Shown here piece by piece: positions 8,848-16,508 of a stretch of DNA of 38,687 nt (its first letter is position 1; every line of letters begins with the position of its first letter). The stretch spans positions 1 to 38,687 of the forward strand of contig NZ_AJQE01000049.1 of the NCBI RefSeq assembly GCF_000261685.1, read 5' to 3'. Made by a program: the position numbers and the translations under genes. The notes under the pieces are model-generated. The model had not been told where the DNA came from and made no database searches. It saw only the letters and a list, made by a program, of their open reading frames with translations. The DNA is from Bradyrhizobium genomosp. I (2014). Its GTDB lineage: Bacteria; Pseudomonadota; Alphaproteobacteria; Rhizobiales; Xanthobacteraceae.

Positions 8848-10089
8848 TCACGACTTCTTGGGCAGATGACTCGGCGTGTACTGATCCTTGTCGTTCTTCT
8901 TGGTGAGGTCGCAGCCGATCTCGCCGAGCCAGTAGGGCTGGATAGTGCCGTAGTCCTTCTCGACCTTCACCTCGTGCTTCGGCCCGACCGAGATCAGGCG
9001 CATGCGGTGTGAGGTGTGCTGGCTCTTCGGATCGATGCAGACCTTGCCCTCGGGAGCGTCGATGCAGGCATCGCCGGCCGCGATCACCTTGCGCATGTCC
9101 TCGAGCTTGGTCGACTTCGCCTTCTCGACCAGCGTCTTGTACATGTAGAGCGCGTTATAGGCGTTGTAGCCCATGTCGTTGATATAGAGCTCGTCGGGGA
9201 ATTTCGCGTGCCATCGCTTCTTGAACTCGGTGGCTTCGGGCGTGTCGATCTCCTCGAACCAGTTCGCGGTCGCGTGCATGTTGTTGAGCGCCGGCGGCTT
9301 GAAGCGCTTGTGCTCGAAGCCGAGCATGATCTTGATCGACGAGCCCATCGGCAGGTTGAGGTTGGCCGCGGCCGCCTGCTCGAAGAACGAATCCTGGGCA
9401 GCACCGACGTTGATCGTCAGCAGCCAGTCCGGCTTCGCTTTCTGGATGTTCTGGATGGTCTGCGCGAACTGCGACACGCCGAGCGGGATGAACTCCTCGC
9501 CGACCACCTCGCCGCCGAGATCCTTCATGATCTTGCGGTTCCACTCCGCCGAGATCTGACCGAAATTGTAGTCGGCGGCGATGACATAGACCTTCTTGCC
9601 AAACTTCTCGACCATCCAGGGAATCAGCGTCGAGAACTGCTGTTCGGGCACCGCGCCCATGCTGATCATGCTGGCGTCGCACACGCCGCCTTCGTACTGG
9701 TTGGTGTAGAAGTACGGCGTCGTGGTGCGGTCGACGATCGGACGCAGCGCCTCGCGCGAAGCCGAGGTGATGCCGCCGATCAGCACGTCGACCTTGTCGC
9801 GATTGAGCAGGCGCCGGCCGAACTCCTGATAGCGTGCATTGTCGCCTTGCGGATCGAGATGGATCAGCTCGATCTGCCGCCCCAGAATGCCGCCGCTCTT
9901 GTTGATCTCCTCGACCGCCAGCTGCGACCCGTGCAGCTTCGGCATGCCCATGAAGGCAAGATCGCCCGACACGTCCTCGAGCAGCCCCACCTTCAGCGGA
10001 GGCTCGGCCGCCTGGGCAGCACTCATCGACGCCGCAGTACCGAGCATGGCGCCGAGCAAAACCATTCCTAACTTGCGTCCCGAAATCAT
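8848..10089 (-). CDS. Periplasmic amide/urea-type substrate-binding protein (Peripla_BP_5, UrtA/FmdD/AmiC-like)
   Basis: Exported binding protein of 413 residues with a Sec signal peptide (about 1-27, cleavage near AQA-AEPP). It shows the UrtA/AmiC-family core GGITSASREALRP...YFYTNQYEGGVCD, where the ligand-facing loops lie, and VIAADYNFGQ. The same signature occurs in the binding protein next to the urease genes. Context with formamidase and amidases suggests a short-chain amide (formamide or acetamide) as ligand; urea is an alternative. It follows fmdA by 34 bp and begins the transport part of the operon. Confidence 0.88.
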   Translation of the reverse strand: MISGRKLGMVLLGAMLGTAASMSAAQAAEPPLKVGLLEDVSGDLAFMGMPKLHGSQLAVEEINKSGGILGRQIELIHLDPQGDNARYQEFGRRLLNRDKVDVLIGGITSASREALRPIVDRTTTPYFYTNQYEGGVCDASMISMGAVPEQQFSTLIPWMVEKFGKKVYVIAADYNFGQISAEWNRKIMKDLGGEVVGEEFIPLGVSQFAQTIQNIQKAKPDWLLTINVGAAQDSFFEQAAAANLNLPMGSSIKIMLGFEHKRFKPPALNNMHATANWFEEIDTPEATEFKKRWHAKFPDELYINDMGYNAYNALYMYKTLVEKAKSTKLEDMRKVIAAGDACIDAPEGKVCIDPKSQHTSHRMRLISVGPKHEVKVEKDYGTIQPYWLGEIGCDLTKKNDKDQYTPSHLPKKS

Positions 10090-10123
10090 CGTGATGTCCC
10101 CTGTTCCTGAAAGCGGCTGGATG

Positions 10124-11119
10124 TCATGGCTTGAGGTAATTCTTCAGGATCGACGCCCCCATCGTGTATTTGGGGTCGACCATGTTGCCGAGGCGCATGC
10201 GGCCCGCCTGGCTGAGCAGCATGTAGGCGTCGATCTCGTCGAAGCCGTAATCGGCCGCCATCCACCGCACGAGCTCGCGATAGGCGATGCGTGCCGCGTC
10301 CTCGAGCGGACGCGCGCTGCCGATCGTCATGATGAAGTCCCTGGTCTCGAGCCGGGGCCAGGCGAAGCTCCAGTTCTTGATCAGATCAACCTGCAGCGTA
10401 ACGGTTGCGCGCTGCTCGAGCGCCACGCCGGAGAGCTCGCCGTCCCCTTGCGTCGCATGGCAATCGCCGACATAGAGCATCCCGCCGTCGGTATGCACCG
10501 GGAAATAGATGATCGCGCCGGGGGCAACATCGGGCAGATCCATGTTGCCCCCGTGGTAATCCGGCTGCAGCGACGAAATCGCCTCGATCTCCGGCGAGAC
10601 TCCGATGGTGCCGATGAACGGTTCGTAGGGCAGCGTGAGCTTGTCGTTCCAGCGCACGCCGTTCCTGTCGACATGCAGCTTCTTCACGCGTTCCGGCAGC
10701 GGCGGATTGAGCAGCGCCGTCGAGCCGGTCCCGACCAGTCCGCCGAACTCCGGAATGATGCAGGTCGTGCCGGCCGGCTGCTCGCCCCGGGTCTCGACGT
10801 CGCGGATGTAGATCGCGAGGCAATCGCCCTTCTTGGCGCCCTTCACCGCGATCGGCCCGCATTGCGGGTTGAGATAAGGGAAGTTGAGCTTGGCGGTGGG
10901 GCTGTCGGTCTCCTTGGTCAGCACGCCGCCGAAGGCATCTTCGGTTTCAACGACGACCACCCCGCCGGGGTCGATCGACAGGGTCGGCTTGGCATAGGGA
11001 CCGTAGACGTAGTGGAAGCCGCCCTGCTGCTCGATCGTCAGGCTATGGGTCGCTCCGGTCGCGCCCTTGGCGACCGCGCGTTTGGCCATGATGGATGTCT
11101 TCAACCAGTCTTCGGACAT
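10124..11119 (-). CDS. fmdA: Formamidase/acetamidase (FmdA_AmdA family)
   Basis: Enzyme of 331 residues that should hydrolyse formamide or acetamide to the acid plus ammonia in the cytosol. It is unrelated in fold to the AS amidases beside it. Family landmarks are YHGGNMD at about 188-194 and GDCHATQGDGE at about 218-228, rich in possible metal ligands (His, Asp, Glu). The ATG at 11119 has GAGGAG upstream; the longer in-frame extension overlaps the preceding amidase and has no homology. The gap to the upstream amidase is 17 bp. It is followed by the importer, as in the fmd operon of Methylophilus, where formamidase is linked to an HAAT transporter. Confidence 0.92.
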   Translation of the reverse strand: MSEDWLKTSIMAKRAVAKGATGATHSLTIEQQGGFHYVYGPYAKPTLSIDPGGVVVVETEDAFGGVLTKETDSPTAKLNFPYLNPQCGPIAVKGAKKGDCLAIYIRDVETRGEQPAGTTCIIPEFGGLVGTGSTALLNPPLPERVKKLHVDRNGVRWNDKLTLPYEPFIGTIGVSPEIEAISSLQPDYHGGNMDLPDVAPGAIIYFPVHTDGGMLYVGDCHATQGDGELSGVALEQRATVTLQVDLIKNWSFAWPRLETRDFIMTIGSARPLEDAARIAYRELVRWMAADYGFDEIDAYMLLSQAGRMRLGNMVDPKYTMGASILKNYLKP

Positions 11120-11136
11120 GAGATCGGCTCCTCGGC

Positions 11137-12537
11137 TCAGATCGCGGGATGACGCTTGTGCCAGTCGGTGACGCGCTGGAACGCATCGCCTGCGCGAACG
11201 AGGCCGGCCTCGTCGAAATGGCGGCCGACGAACTGGAAGCCGACCGGGCCGCCATTCGCCGCGAAGCCGCCGGGCAATGTCACGGTCGGACTTCCCGTCA
11301 TATCGAACGGACATGTAAAGCGGAGCAGGCCTCCAATCAGCGAGGCGTCCTCACCGAGCGCCGCCATCTTGGCGAGCGTGGGCGCCGCAAACGCCTGCGC
11401 CGGCACAGCGATGAGATCGACCGTCTCGAACAGCACACGCACCGCACCACGAAACGCTTCGCGGCGGAGCACGATCTTCTGGTAGTCCATTCCGGACTGC
11501 TGCCGGCCGAGATCGAGCAGGCCCGCGAGCGCCGGGCCGTACTCGTCCTTGCGCGCCGGATAGGTGTCTTCGTGCGCGACCGCGACTTCGATGCCGCAGA
11601 GCGGGAACCAGTCGTCGATGATCGCCTTGGGATCGGGAAACGTGATGTCCTTGATCTTCGCACCGAGATCGGCCGCCACCCGCAAGCCCTCGGCCAGCAC
11701 CTTGGCCGCATCGCCGTCGGTGCCTTCGCTGGTCCAGCGACGGTCGACGCCGATCGTGACGCCCCGCAGGTCACCGGAGAGACCGGCGAGATAGTCGGGC
11801 ACGGGGAGCGGGACCGATGTCGTGTCCTTGGGATCCTGGCCGGCGATCACGCCGAGGATGGCGCCGCAATCGACTGCGCTCCGCGCTATCGGGCCGATGT
11901 GATCCAGCGTCGCCGCGAGCTCGAACGCGCCGTAGCGGCTGACGCGTCCCCAGGTCGGCTTGAGCCCGGTGACACCATTGGCCGCCGACGGAAAGCGGAT
12001 CGATCCACCGGTATCGGTGCCGAGCGAACCGAAGCAGAGGCCCGCCGCGGTGGCGACGCCGGAGCCGCTGGAAGATGCGCCGGGCCAGAGATCCGCGTTC
12101 CACGGATTTTTTGGCGGGTCGATCTTCGGGTGATGATCGGCGTAAGCGCCTTCGGTCTGCTGCAGCTTGCCGAGAATGATTGCGCCGGCGTCCTTCAACC
12201 GTGCGACCACCGTTGCGTCCTCAGTCGGACGGAAGTCTCGATGGATCGTCATGCCATGCGCGGCCGGCGCGCCCTTGGCCCAGCAGAGGTCCTTGACCGC
12301 CACCGGCACACCGTGTAGCGGCCCCCTGATCTTGCCGGAGGCGATCTCCTTCTCGGCAGCGGCGGCATCGGCAAGCGCCGCGTCAGCCATCACATACGCG
12401 AAGCTCTTGAGCTTGCCGTCGAGCTTCTCGATCCGCCCGAGCATCGCCTTCGTCGCTTCGACCGGCGACAGCTCCTTCGCCTGGATCTTCCGTCCGACAT
12501 CAACGAGTCCAAGATAGTGGAGATCTGCTGCCGCCAT
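11137..12537 (-). CDS. Amidase-signature family amidase, first gene of the amide operon
   Basis: Hydrolase of 466 residues with the full triad: Lys82 (GVPVAVKDL), Ser155 (GASSSGSGVA) and Ser179 (TDTGGSIRFPSA). It is strikingly similar to the amidase at 3065-4468, including KPTWGRVSR and GVIAGQDPKD-type regions, so the two flank the importer genes as a likely duplication. GGGAGG lies about 10 nt before the ATG. It is the first gene after a roughly 260-nt leader with an intrinsic terminator and is divergent from amiC/amiR, so control by antitermination is likely. The substrate is probably a small aliphatic amide, by inference from the regulator. Confidence 0.92.
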   Translation of the reverse strand: MAAADLHYLGLVDVGRKIQAKELSPVEATKAMLGRIEKLDGKLKSFAYVMADAALADAAAAEKEIASGKIRGPLHGVPVAVKDLCWAKGAPAAHGMTIHRDFRPTEDATVVARLKDAGAIILGKLQQTEGAYADHHPKIDPPKNPWNADLWPGASSSGSGVATAAGLCFGSLGTDTGGSIRFPSAANGVTGLKPTWGRVSRYGAFELAATLDHIGPIARSAVDCGAILGVIAGQDPKDTTSVPLPVPDYLAGLSGDLRGVTIGVDRRWTSEGTDGDAAKVLAEGLRVAADLGAKIKDITFPDPKAIIDDWFPLCGIEVAVAHEDTYPARKDEYGPALAGLLDLGRQQSGMDYQKIVLRREAFRGAVRVLFETVDLIAVPAQAFAAPTLAKMAALGEDASLIGGLLRFTCPFDMTGSPTVTLPGGFAANGGPVGFQFVGRHFDEAGLVRAGDAFQRVTDWHKRHPAI

Positions 12538-12637
12538 CGTTCTTCATCCTCCCACTCGACGTGGCGCACGGTTGCCCACACGCATAAGTCACCGTTCTGG
12601 CGACGCGGACGCATCGTCAGCTCCCTGGCGGCAAACG

Positions 12638-12678
12638 AAAAAAGCCACCCGCCCCTCCCGAATGAGGTGACGAATGGC
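12638..12678 (-). terminator. Intrinsic terminator in the amide-operon leader
   Basis: On the minus strand the 5' arm is GCCATTC-GTC-(A)-CCTC and the 3' arm GAGG-GGC-GGGTGGC. Together they give a 14-bp stem with one bulged A and three G.U pairs, closed by the hexaloop ATTCGG and followed at once by six T (12643-12638). It lies about 120-160 nt into the predicted transcript and about 100 nt before the amidase ATG. A terminator ahead of the first gene is what an AmiR-type antiterminator needs. The structure is seen directly; the regulation is inferred. Confidence 0.85.
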
Positions 12679-12687
12679 GCAAATGCC
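12654..12687 (-). promoter_or_regulatory. Candidate ANTAR-target RNA element (two hexaloop hairpins)
   Basis: Two adjacent small hairpins: GGC-ATTTGC-GCC (12687-12676) and CCTC-ATTCGG-GAGG (12667-12654), joined by 8 nt. The first uses the first three bases of the terminator's 5' arm, so it competes with it; the second is the terminator tip. ANTAR proteins are known to bind paired hairpins with six-base loops carrying A at position 1 and G at position 4. Here both loops have A1, but G is at position 5. The fit is partial and the first stem is only 3 bp, so this is a weak candidate. Confidence 0.35.
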
Positions 12688-12728
12688 GCGGCTATGATCT
12701 GTCGCTTTAGGGTCCGTGATCGAACGAA

Positions 12729-12797
12729 GCACTTAGTGCAAGGAGCTGGACGTCATCGGCCAGATCGGCGCACGCGAGGTTCGACAGGTAGCCCTGT
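12729..12797 (-). promoter_or_regulatory. Other structured elements of the amide-operon leader
   Basis: At the predicted 5' end of the transcript is a 5-bp hairpin ACAGG-GCTA-CCTGT (12797-12784). Further along is a perfect inverted repeat GCACT-A-AGTGC (12739-12729). Neither has a six-base loop, so neither is a normal ANTAR hairpin. The second could also be a DNA operator. Functions are unknown. Confidence 0.4.
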
Positions 12798-12805
12798 AAG
12801 AGAAA

Positions 12806-12835
12806 AGTCTAAGTAACTGCCCATCGCATTGTCAA
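12806..12835 (-). promoter_or_regulatory. Sigma-70-type promoter for the amide operon
   Basis: Perfect -35 box TTGACA (12835-12830), 18-bp spacer, then TAGACT (12811-12806), four of six matches to TATAAT. Transcription would begin near 12799, giving a leader of about 260 nt before the amidase ATG at 12537. A strong -35 followed by an early terminator suggests constitutive initiation with control by antitermination. Confidence 0.6.
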
Positions 12836-12946
12836 CGTTGCTGTCTGCCTAAATTTCGAGGGTGCTGCGCAGCAAAACGGCAACCCACTTGCGCTGCCAT
12901 GGGCGATGATGATTTCATCTTCGCGTTGCGTCGTCGAAAGCTGTCA

Positions 12947-14122
12947 ATGACAAAGCCGTCTGTTCCCGTTGGCATCATCTGCTCGCAGTCCGGACCCTAT
13001 CAGGCCATGGGCCGCGAGATCCTCAAGAGCGCGATGATGGCGGTCGATGAGATCAACAAGCAGACCGAGTTCGAGTTCTCGATCGCGCCCCATATTCGCG
13101 ATCCCCGCGGCATCGTCTCCGAATATCACACGGTCTGCGACGACCTCATCCGCAATGTCGGCGTCGAGCACATCATCGGCTGTTACACGTCGGCATCGCG
13201 CAAACAGGTGCTGCCGATCGTGGAGCGCACCGATCGCCTGCTCTGGTATCCCGCCCGCTATGAAGGTTTCGAGTGTTCCGACAACGTCATTTATGTCGGG
13301 GCCTCGCCCAATCACAACGTCCTGCCGCTCGTCCGCTACGTGCTCGACAATCTGTCGCGTGAAATCTTCTGCGTCGGCTCCAACTACGTCTGGACGTGGG
13401 AGACCAATCGCGTCACCCGCGAGCTGGTCAGCGCGGCAGATGGCCACATCCTCGCCGAGCGGCTGCTCGAGCTGGGCGAAAGCGCCGTCGGTCACATCGT
13501 CGACGAGATCGTTCGCCGCAAGCCGCCGATCGTGTTCAACACGCTGGTCGGAAGCTCGAGCTACGACTTCATTCGCGCTTTCCACGTCGGCACCAGGGCT
13601 GCGGGGCTGGAGATTCCCATGCTGAGCTGCAGCCTGTGCGAGCCGGAACTGTCGATCGTCGGGCCGGCATCGGCCGGATGCATCACATCGTCGGCCTATT
13701 TCGAGAGCATCCGCCTGCCTGAGAACCGCGCATTCGTTGCGCGCTGGAAGGCCCGCTATGGCGAGCACAGCAGCCCCTCTGTTGACGGCCAGTCCGCCTA
13801 TGTCGCGGTCTACCTGCTGGCGCGCGCGCTGCAGCGCGCGGGTACATCGAACATTGCCGAGGTGCGGCGCGCCGCGGCCGGCTATCGCTACAATTCGCCG
13901 CAGGGGCCGGTCTGGATCGATGGCGGCAACAATCATTGCGTCCTTACACCGCGGCTTGCCGTATCCAATCCGCAAGGACAGTTTGATATCTTCTGGGAAG
14001 CCGATACGCCCGTTAAGCCTGACCCTTACCTGACGCAGCTCGACGTTGCCGTCAGCCCCACGAGGGAGACCTCGACGGGCGGCGCATTGCCGAATGCGCC
14101 GCATCTGCGGGTTGTGAAATGA
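12947..14122 (+). CDS. amiC: AmiC-like cytoplasmic amide sensor (Peripla_BP_5 fold)
   Basis: Protein of 391 residues with the periplasmic-binding-protein fold but no signal peptide, the length and type of Pseudomonas AmiC (385 residues). AmiC sequesters AmiR until an amide binds. The hallmark run IGCYTSASRKQVLPIVER (about 77-94) and YPARYEGFE (101-109) align well with AmiC. Using AmiC numbering from memory, pocket positions Tyr83, Ser85, Tyr104 and Tyr150 are kept (Tyr80, Ser82, Tyr101, Tyr147). Thr106, Pro107 and Tyr152 are changed to Ala103, Arg104 and Trp149, so ligand preference may differ. Start 12947 is preferred because homology begins at PVGIICSQSG; an in-frame ATG at 12899 has no ribosome-binding site. 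The stop overlaps the amiR ATG by 4 bp. Confidence 0.88.
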   Translation: MTKPSVPVGIICSQSGPYQAMGREILKSAMMAVDEINKQTEFEFSIAPHIRDPRGIVSEYHTVCDDLIRNVGVEHIIGCYTSASRKQVLPIVERTDRLLWYPARYEGFECSDNVIYVGASPNHNVLPLVRYVLDNLSREIFCVGSNYVWTWETNRVTRELVSAADGHILAERLLELGESAVGHIVDEIVRRKPPIVFNTLVGSSSYDFIRAFHVGTRAAGLEIPMLSCSLCEPELSIVGPASAGCITSSAYFESIRLPENRAFVARWKARYGEHSSPSVDGQSAYVAVYLLARALQRAGTSNIAEVRRAAAGYRYNSPQGPVWIDGGNNHCVLTPRLAVSNPQGQFDIFWEADTPVKPDPYLTQLDVAVSPTRETSTGGALPNAPHLRVVK

Positions 14123-14706
14123 GCAGACGGTCTTCATTTTCGCTGCGCGGCCGCAAGGCGCTCATCGCCATCAAGGACGAACGCGACGCGACCATCGTGC
14201 GACGCCAGTTCGAACGTCTAGGGATCGACGGCGTCGCATGGACCCCAGGCGAGCCAGCGAACTTCGTTCCGGATCTGTCGCTGATCGACGACGAGTTTCT
14301 GCATTTGCTGCAACCGGCGCAACGTGCGTTCCTGGCGCGGTCGCCTGTCATCGCCCTGCTCGGCACCGAGACGCCGAGCCGTCTGAAGCTGGTGTTCGAG
14401 CTCGACCCGGCCTCGTTCCTGGTCAAGCCGCTGCGCTCGGCCGGTATCTACGCGGCGCTCGTCATGGCGTTCGAACGAAACGAACGCACCAACGAATTGA
14501 AGCAACAGGTCCTCAAGCTCGAGCAGCGTCTCCGGTCGCGTCGCGTCGTCCTCGCCGCCGTTCTCCAGGTGATGCACTCGCACGCGCTGGCGGAACCAGC
14601 CGCCTTTGCACTGATCCGCAGATCCGCCATGGAACAACGCAAGACGATCGAAGAGCTTTCGGCGGAGATTACGGCAAAGGGCCTTCTTCCGCGTGCCACT
14701 GGTTAG
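14119..14706 (+). CDS. amiR: AmiR-like ANTAR-domain transcription antiterminator
   Basis: Protein of 195 residues, nearly the length of Pseudomonas AmiR (196). Residues 10-115 look like a receiver-like pseudo-domain without an evident phospho-Asp switch. A charged coiled coil follows (about 118-142, ERNERTNELKQQVLKLEQRL), then a C-terminal ANTAR three-helix domain (about 140-190) with RRSAMEQRKTIEELS, matching the ANTAR pattern of Ala, Met and Arg positions. ANTAR domains bind leader RNA and prevent termination. The gene is translationally coupled to amiC (ATGA overlap). The obvious target is the terminator-bearing leader of the divergent amide operon. Confidence 0.9.
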   Translation: MSRRSSFSLRGRKALIAIKDERDATIVRRQFERLGIDGVAWTPGEPANFVPDLSLIDDEFLHLLQPAQRAFLARSPVIALLGTETPSRLKLVFELDPASFLVKPLRSAGIYAALVMAFERNERTNELKQQVLKLEQRLRSRRVVLAAVLQVMHSHALAEPAAFALIRRSAMEQRKTIEELSAEITAKGLLPRATG

Positions 14707-14846
14707 ATCAACTGCGGGTTGGCCGCGGTGCGCTCATATCGCGCAGCTCCAAGGAACGCCGAGCCTGCTTGTGCACAGGGCATCGCGCAGGCAACGAATG
14801 GCTTTGGCATGAGCGATTTTGCGTGTACCCGGAAGCGCCATGTGAT

Positions 14847-14868
14847 GGGCTGCTGTTCACAGCAGCCC
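14847..14868. terminator. Perfect inverted repeat between amiR and the convergent small gene
   Basis: GGGCTGCTGT-TC-ACAGCAGCCC, 10-bp arms. In RNA this makes an 8- to 9-bp stem on either strand. It lies between the ends of amiR (plus) and the small secreted-protein gene (minus), the expected place for a bidirectional terminator. No T-run follows on either side, so the termination role is uncertain. Confidence 0.5.
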
Positions 14869-14881
14869 ACCGAGATCGCTG

Positions 14882-15121
14882 TCACCGACAGACGCGCACC
14901 CGAGTCACGACCCGTCGGCCGTGATAGCCGCGCTTTACAACGGTGCGCAGCTTGCACACCTTCCGGGAATGATATCGATGGTGATGGTGATACTGCGTTT
15001 GCACCAGGTCGGTTGCTACGGCGGGAGCAATCGGACTTGCCGGCGCCGCGTTGGCTGGAGCCGAAACTGTTCCGACAGCGAGTAGAACGGCAATGACGAG
15101 ACCGTGAGCGATTTTCTTCAT
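14882..15121 (-). CDS. Small secreted His/Tyr/Arg-rich protein, unknown function
   Basis: Protein of 79 residues with a clear Sec signal peptide (MKKIAHGLVIAVLLAV..., cleavage near ANA-APAS, about residue 25). The mature part is only about 54 residues. It has QYHHHHRYHSRK, then two Cys (KVCKL and the C-terminal VCR) that could form a disulphide, and many Arg. AAGGAAA lies just before the ATG. The His cluster could bind metal, which would fit nickel handling near the urease genes, but this is speculation. Such small basic secreted proteins are common in Bradyrhizobium-like genomes. Confidence 0.72.
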   Translation of the reverse strand: MKKIAHGLVIAVLLAVGTVSAPANAAPASPIAPAVATDLVQTQYHHHHRYHSRKVCKLRTVVKRGYHGRRVVTRVRVCR

Positions 15122-15635
15122 GAAGTTTCCTTACGAGACACCCCCATCGTCAATGTTACGGCAGCCGGTGAACATGAGATGAACGGCACCGTCGTGCAGA
15201 GCTGCGCTGCGCCGATCGGTCGCACGATCTTCGCACACCTCAGAAATACTTCGCCGGGATACACACCCCACAACCTGGTCTGCCGAGCGTAACCCGAGAC
15301 AGTTTCCGCTCGAACGCGACACCAGACGCCAGCGCACCTCTCCACCTTAACGAGAACGCGGCTCAAAGACGGCGTTGACCGTCGAGTTGGGCCTGGAATG
15401 TTTTGGAAGACGCACCGGTTGGCCGCCGACCAGCCTTTTCGCCCGTTTGAGATCCCTACAGAGTTTTCCTTTGTCAGAATGGCGTTTGAGGAAGTCGCGA
15501 CCCGACGATGAAGCACGCGCGACCTTCCGCTCAAGAGCCGCGCCCCTCATACCTCACTTTGATATTCCAATTACTTGTCCCTTCCTTACATGGACTGGAG
15601 CGGGAACAGGTGCACACGTGTGCAGGTGTGTGATT
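15122..15635. other. 514-bp intergenic region, no recognisable gene
   Basis: Open frames on both strands here have poor starts and no recognisable domains. The region should hold the promoter of the small secreted protein (minus) and the 3' end of the urease operon transcript. The only structure that stands out is the palindrome at 15611-15624. Confidence 0.5.
15611..15624. repeat. Perfect 14-bp palindrome downstream of ureD
   Basis: TGCACACGTGTGCA, a perfect palindrome 12 bases beyond the ureD stop. It contains the CACGTG core. It may be a protein-binding site or chance. There is no loop, so an RNA hairpin would be short. Confidence 0.4.
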
Positions 15636-16508
15636 TCATGTTGGATCAACGTGCGCCCAGCCGCTGGTGGACGGGTCCTCAGAACGGAATTTGGTCAACG
15701 AACTTGGTAGCGTCCGGCGGTAGATCCTTCTTACGGCCTCGAAGGCTTGACGAATGCACCTCAGCTCCAAGGCCGCGAGACGGATCCCGAGTCCCGCCTG
15801 CGCTGGTGACGCGCTCACCGCGCCATATAGGCCGCGCATTTGCTCGAGGGCTGTTGTCAACGCCCCGTGGAGATCCGCCAGATCATGGCCAAGGGGTAAC
15901 GCCATGAATGCCGACCCGAAGGCTCCGTAGCCACGAAACAGGCTGCGGTCTGGATGGCATATGCGTGTGCGCTCAATCAGCAGCGGCTCGCCGCCCGATT
16001 TCCTCAGGCGGAACGTCGATTCCAGCTCCCGGAAATAGCGGCCTTCGCGCAGGGGGTCGTGCATCGTGAACGCATCGAAGATCAACGCGTGAGCGTCGGT
16101 CGCGCAGTCAAGCTCCATAGTCTGTGACAGTGCGGCGTCGGGAAACAGAATGCGCGGCTCAGGCAGGTATTCGAGACTGGCGCCGCTCGCGACATCAAGC
16201 GTCACCGTCTCTGTCGCGCGCGCCCCGGGGGCAGCGCGATGAACCGACGTCGCCCCCTGATTGGTCAGACAGACGGCTGTTCCTGGACCAAGCAACAGGC
16301 GCTGTGCAAGACTGTCCTCTCCGTGAATCGCTCCGCTCGCCGTCTGCACGATCACGCTGAGGCAATGCGGCCGATACGGATCGACATGAAAGCTGCGCGT
16401 GAGTGCGAATGGCCAAGCGAACATCCGTCGATCGATGACTGTACGTCCAGCACGACGGACGAAGCTCAGATCGAGGCGTGCACAATCGCTCGACGTCATG
16501 TTTTTCAC
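15636..16508 (-). CDS. ureD: Urease accessory protein UreD
   Basis: Scaffold protein of 290 residues (UreD/UreH) that holds apo-urease with UreF and UreG during nickel insertion. Family features include the early [14 protein letters not shown] region, [34 protein letters not shown] blocks and [13 protein letters not shown], the conserved EY.PEP.I.F pattern. The start is GTG at 16508, whose GTGA overlaps the ureG stop by 4 bp; an ATG at 16499 is an alternative. It is the last gene of the urease operon, whereas in many bacteria ureD is first. Confidence 0.92.
   Translation of the reverse strand: MKNMTSSDCARLDLSFVRRAGRTVIDRRMFAWPFALTRSFHVDPYRPHCLSVIVQTASGAIHGEDSLAQRLLLGPGTAVCLTNQGATSVHRAAPGARATETVTLDVASGASLEYLPEPRILFPDAALSQTMELDCATDAHALIFDAFTMHDPLREGRYFRELESTFRLRKSGGEPLLIERTRICHPDRSLFRGYGAFGSAFMALPLGHDLADLHGALTTALEQMRGLYGAVSASPAQAGLGIRLAALELRCIRQAFEAVRRIYRRTLPSSLTKFRSEDPSTSGWAHVDPT

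Noticed and set aside
12729..12739. GCACT-A-AGTGC repeat as one of the ANTAR hairpins
   Set aside because: As RNA it leaves a loop of only three bases, not the six-base loop ANTAR proteins need; it is kept only as a leader structure.
15118..15534. Minus-strand open frame of 138 codons upstream of the small secreted protein
   Set aside because: It overlaps the start of the better supported small gene, has no recognised domain and no good start.
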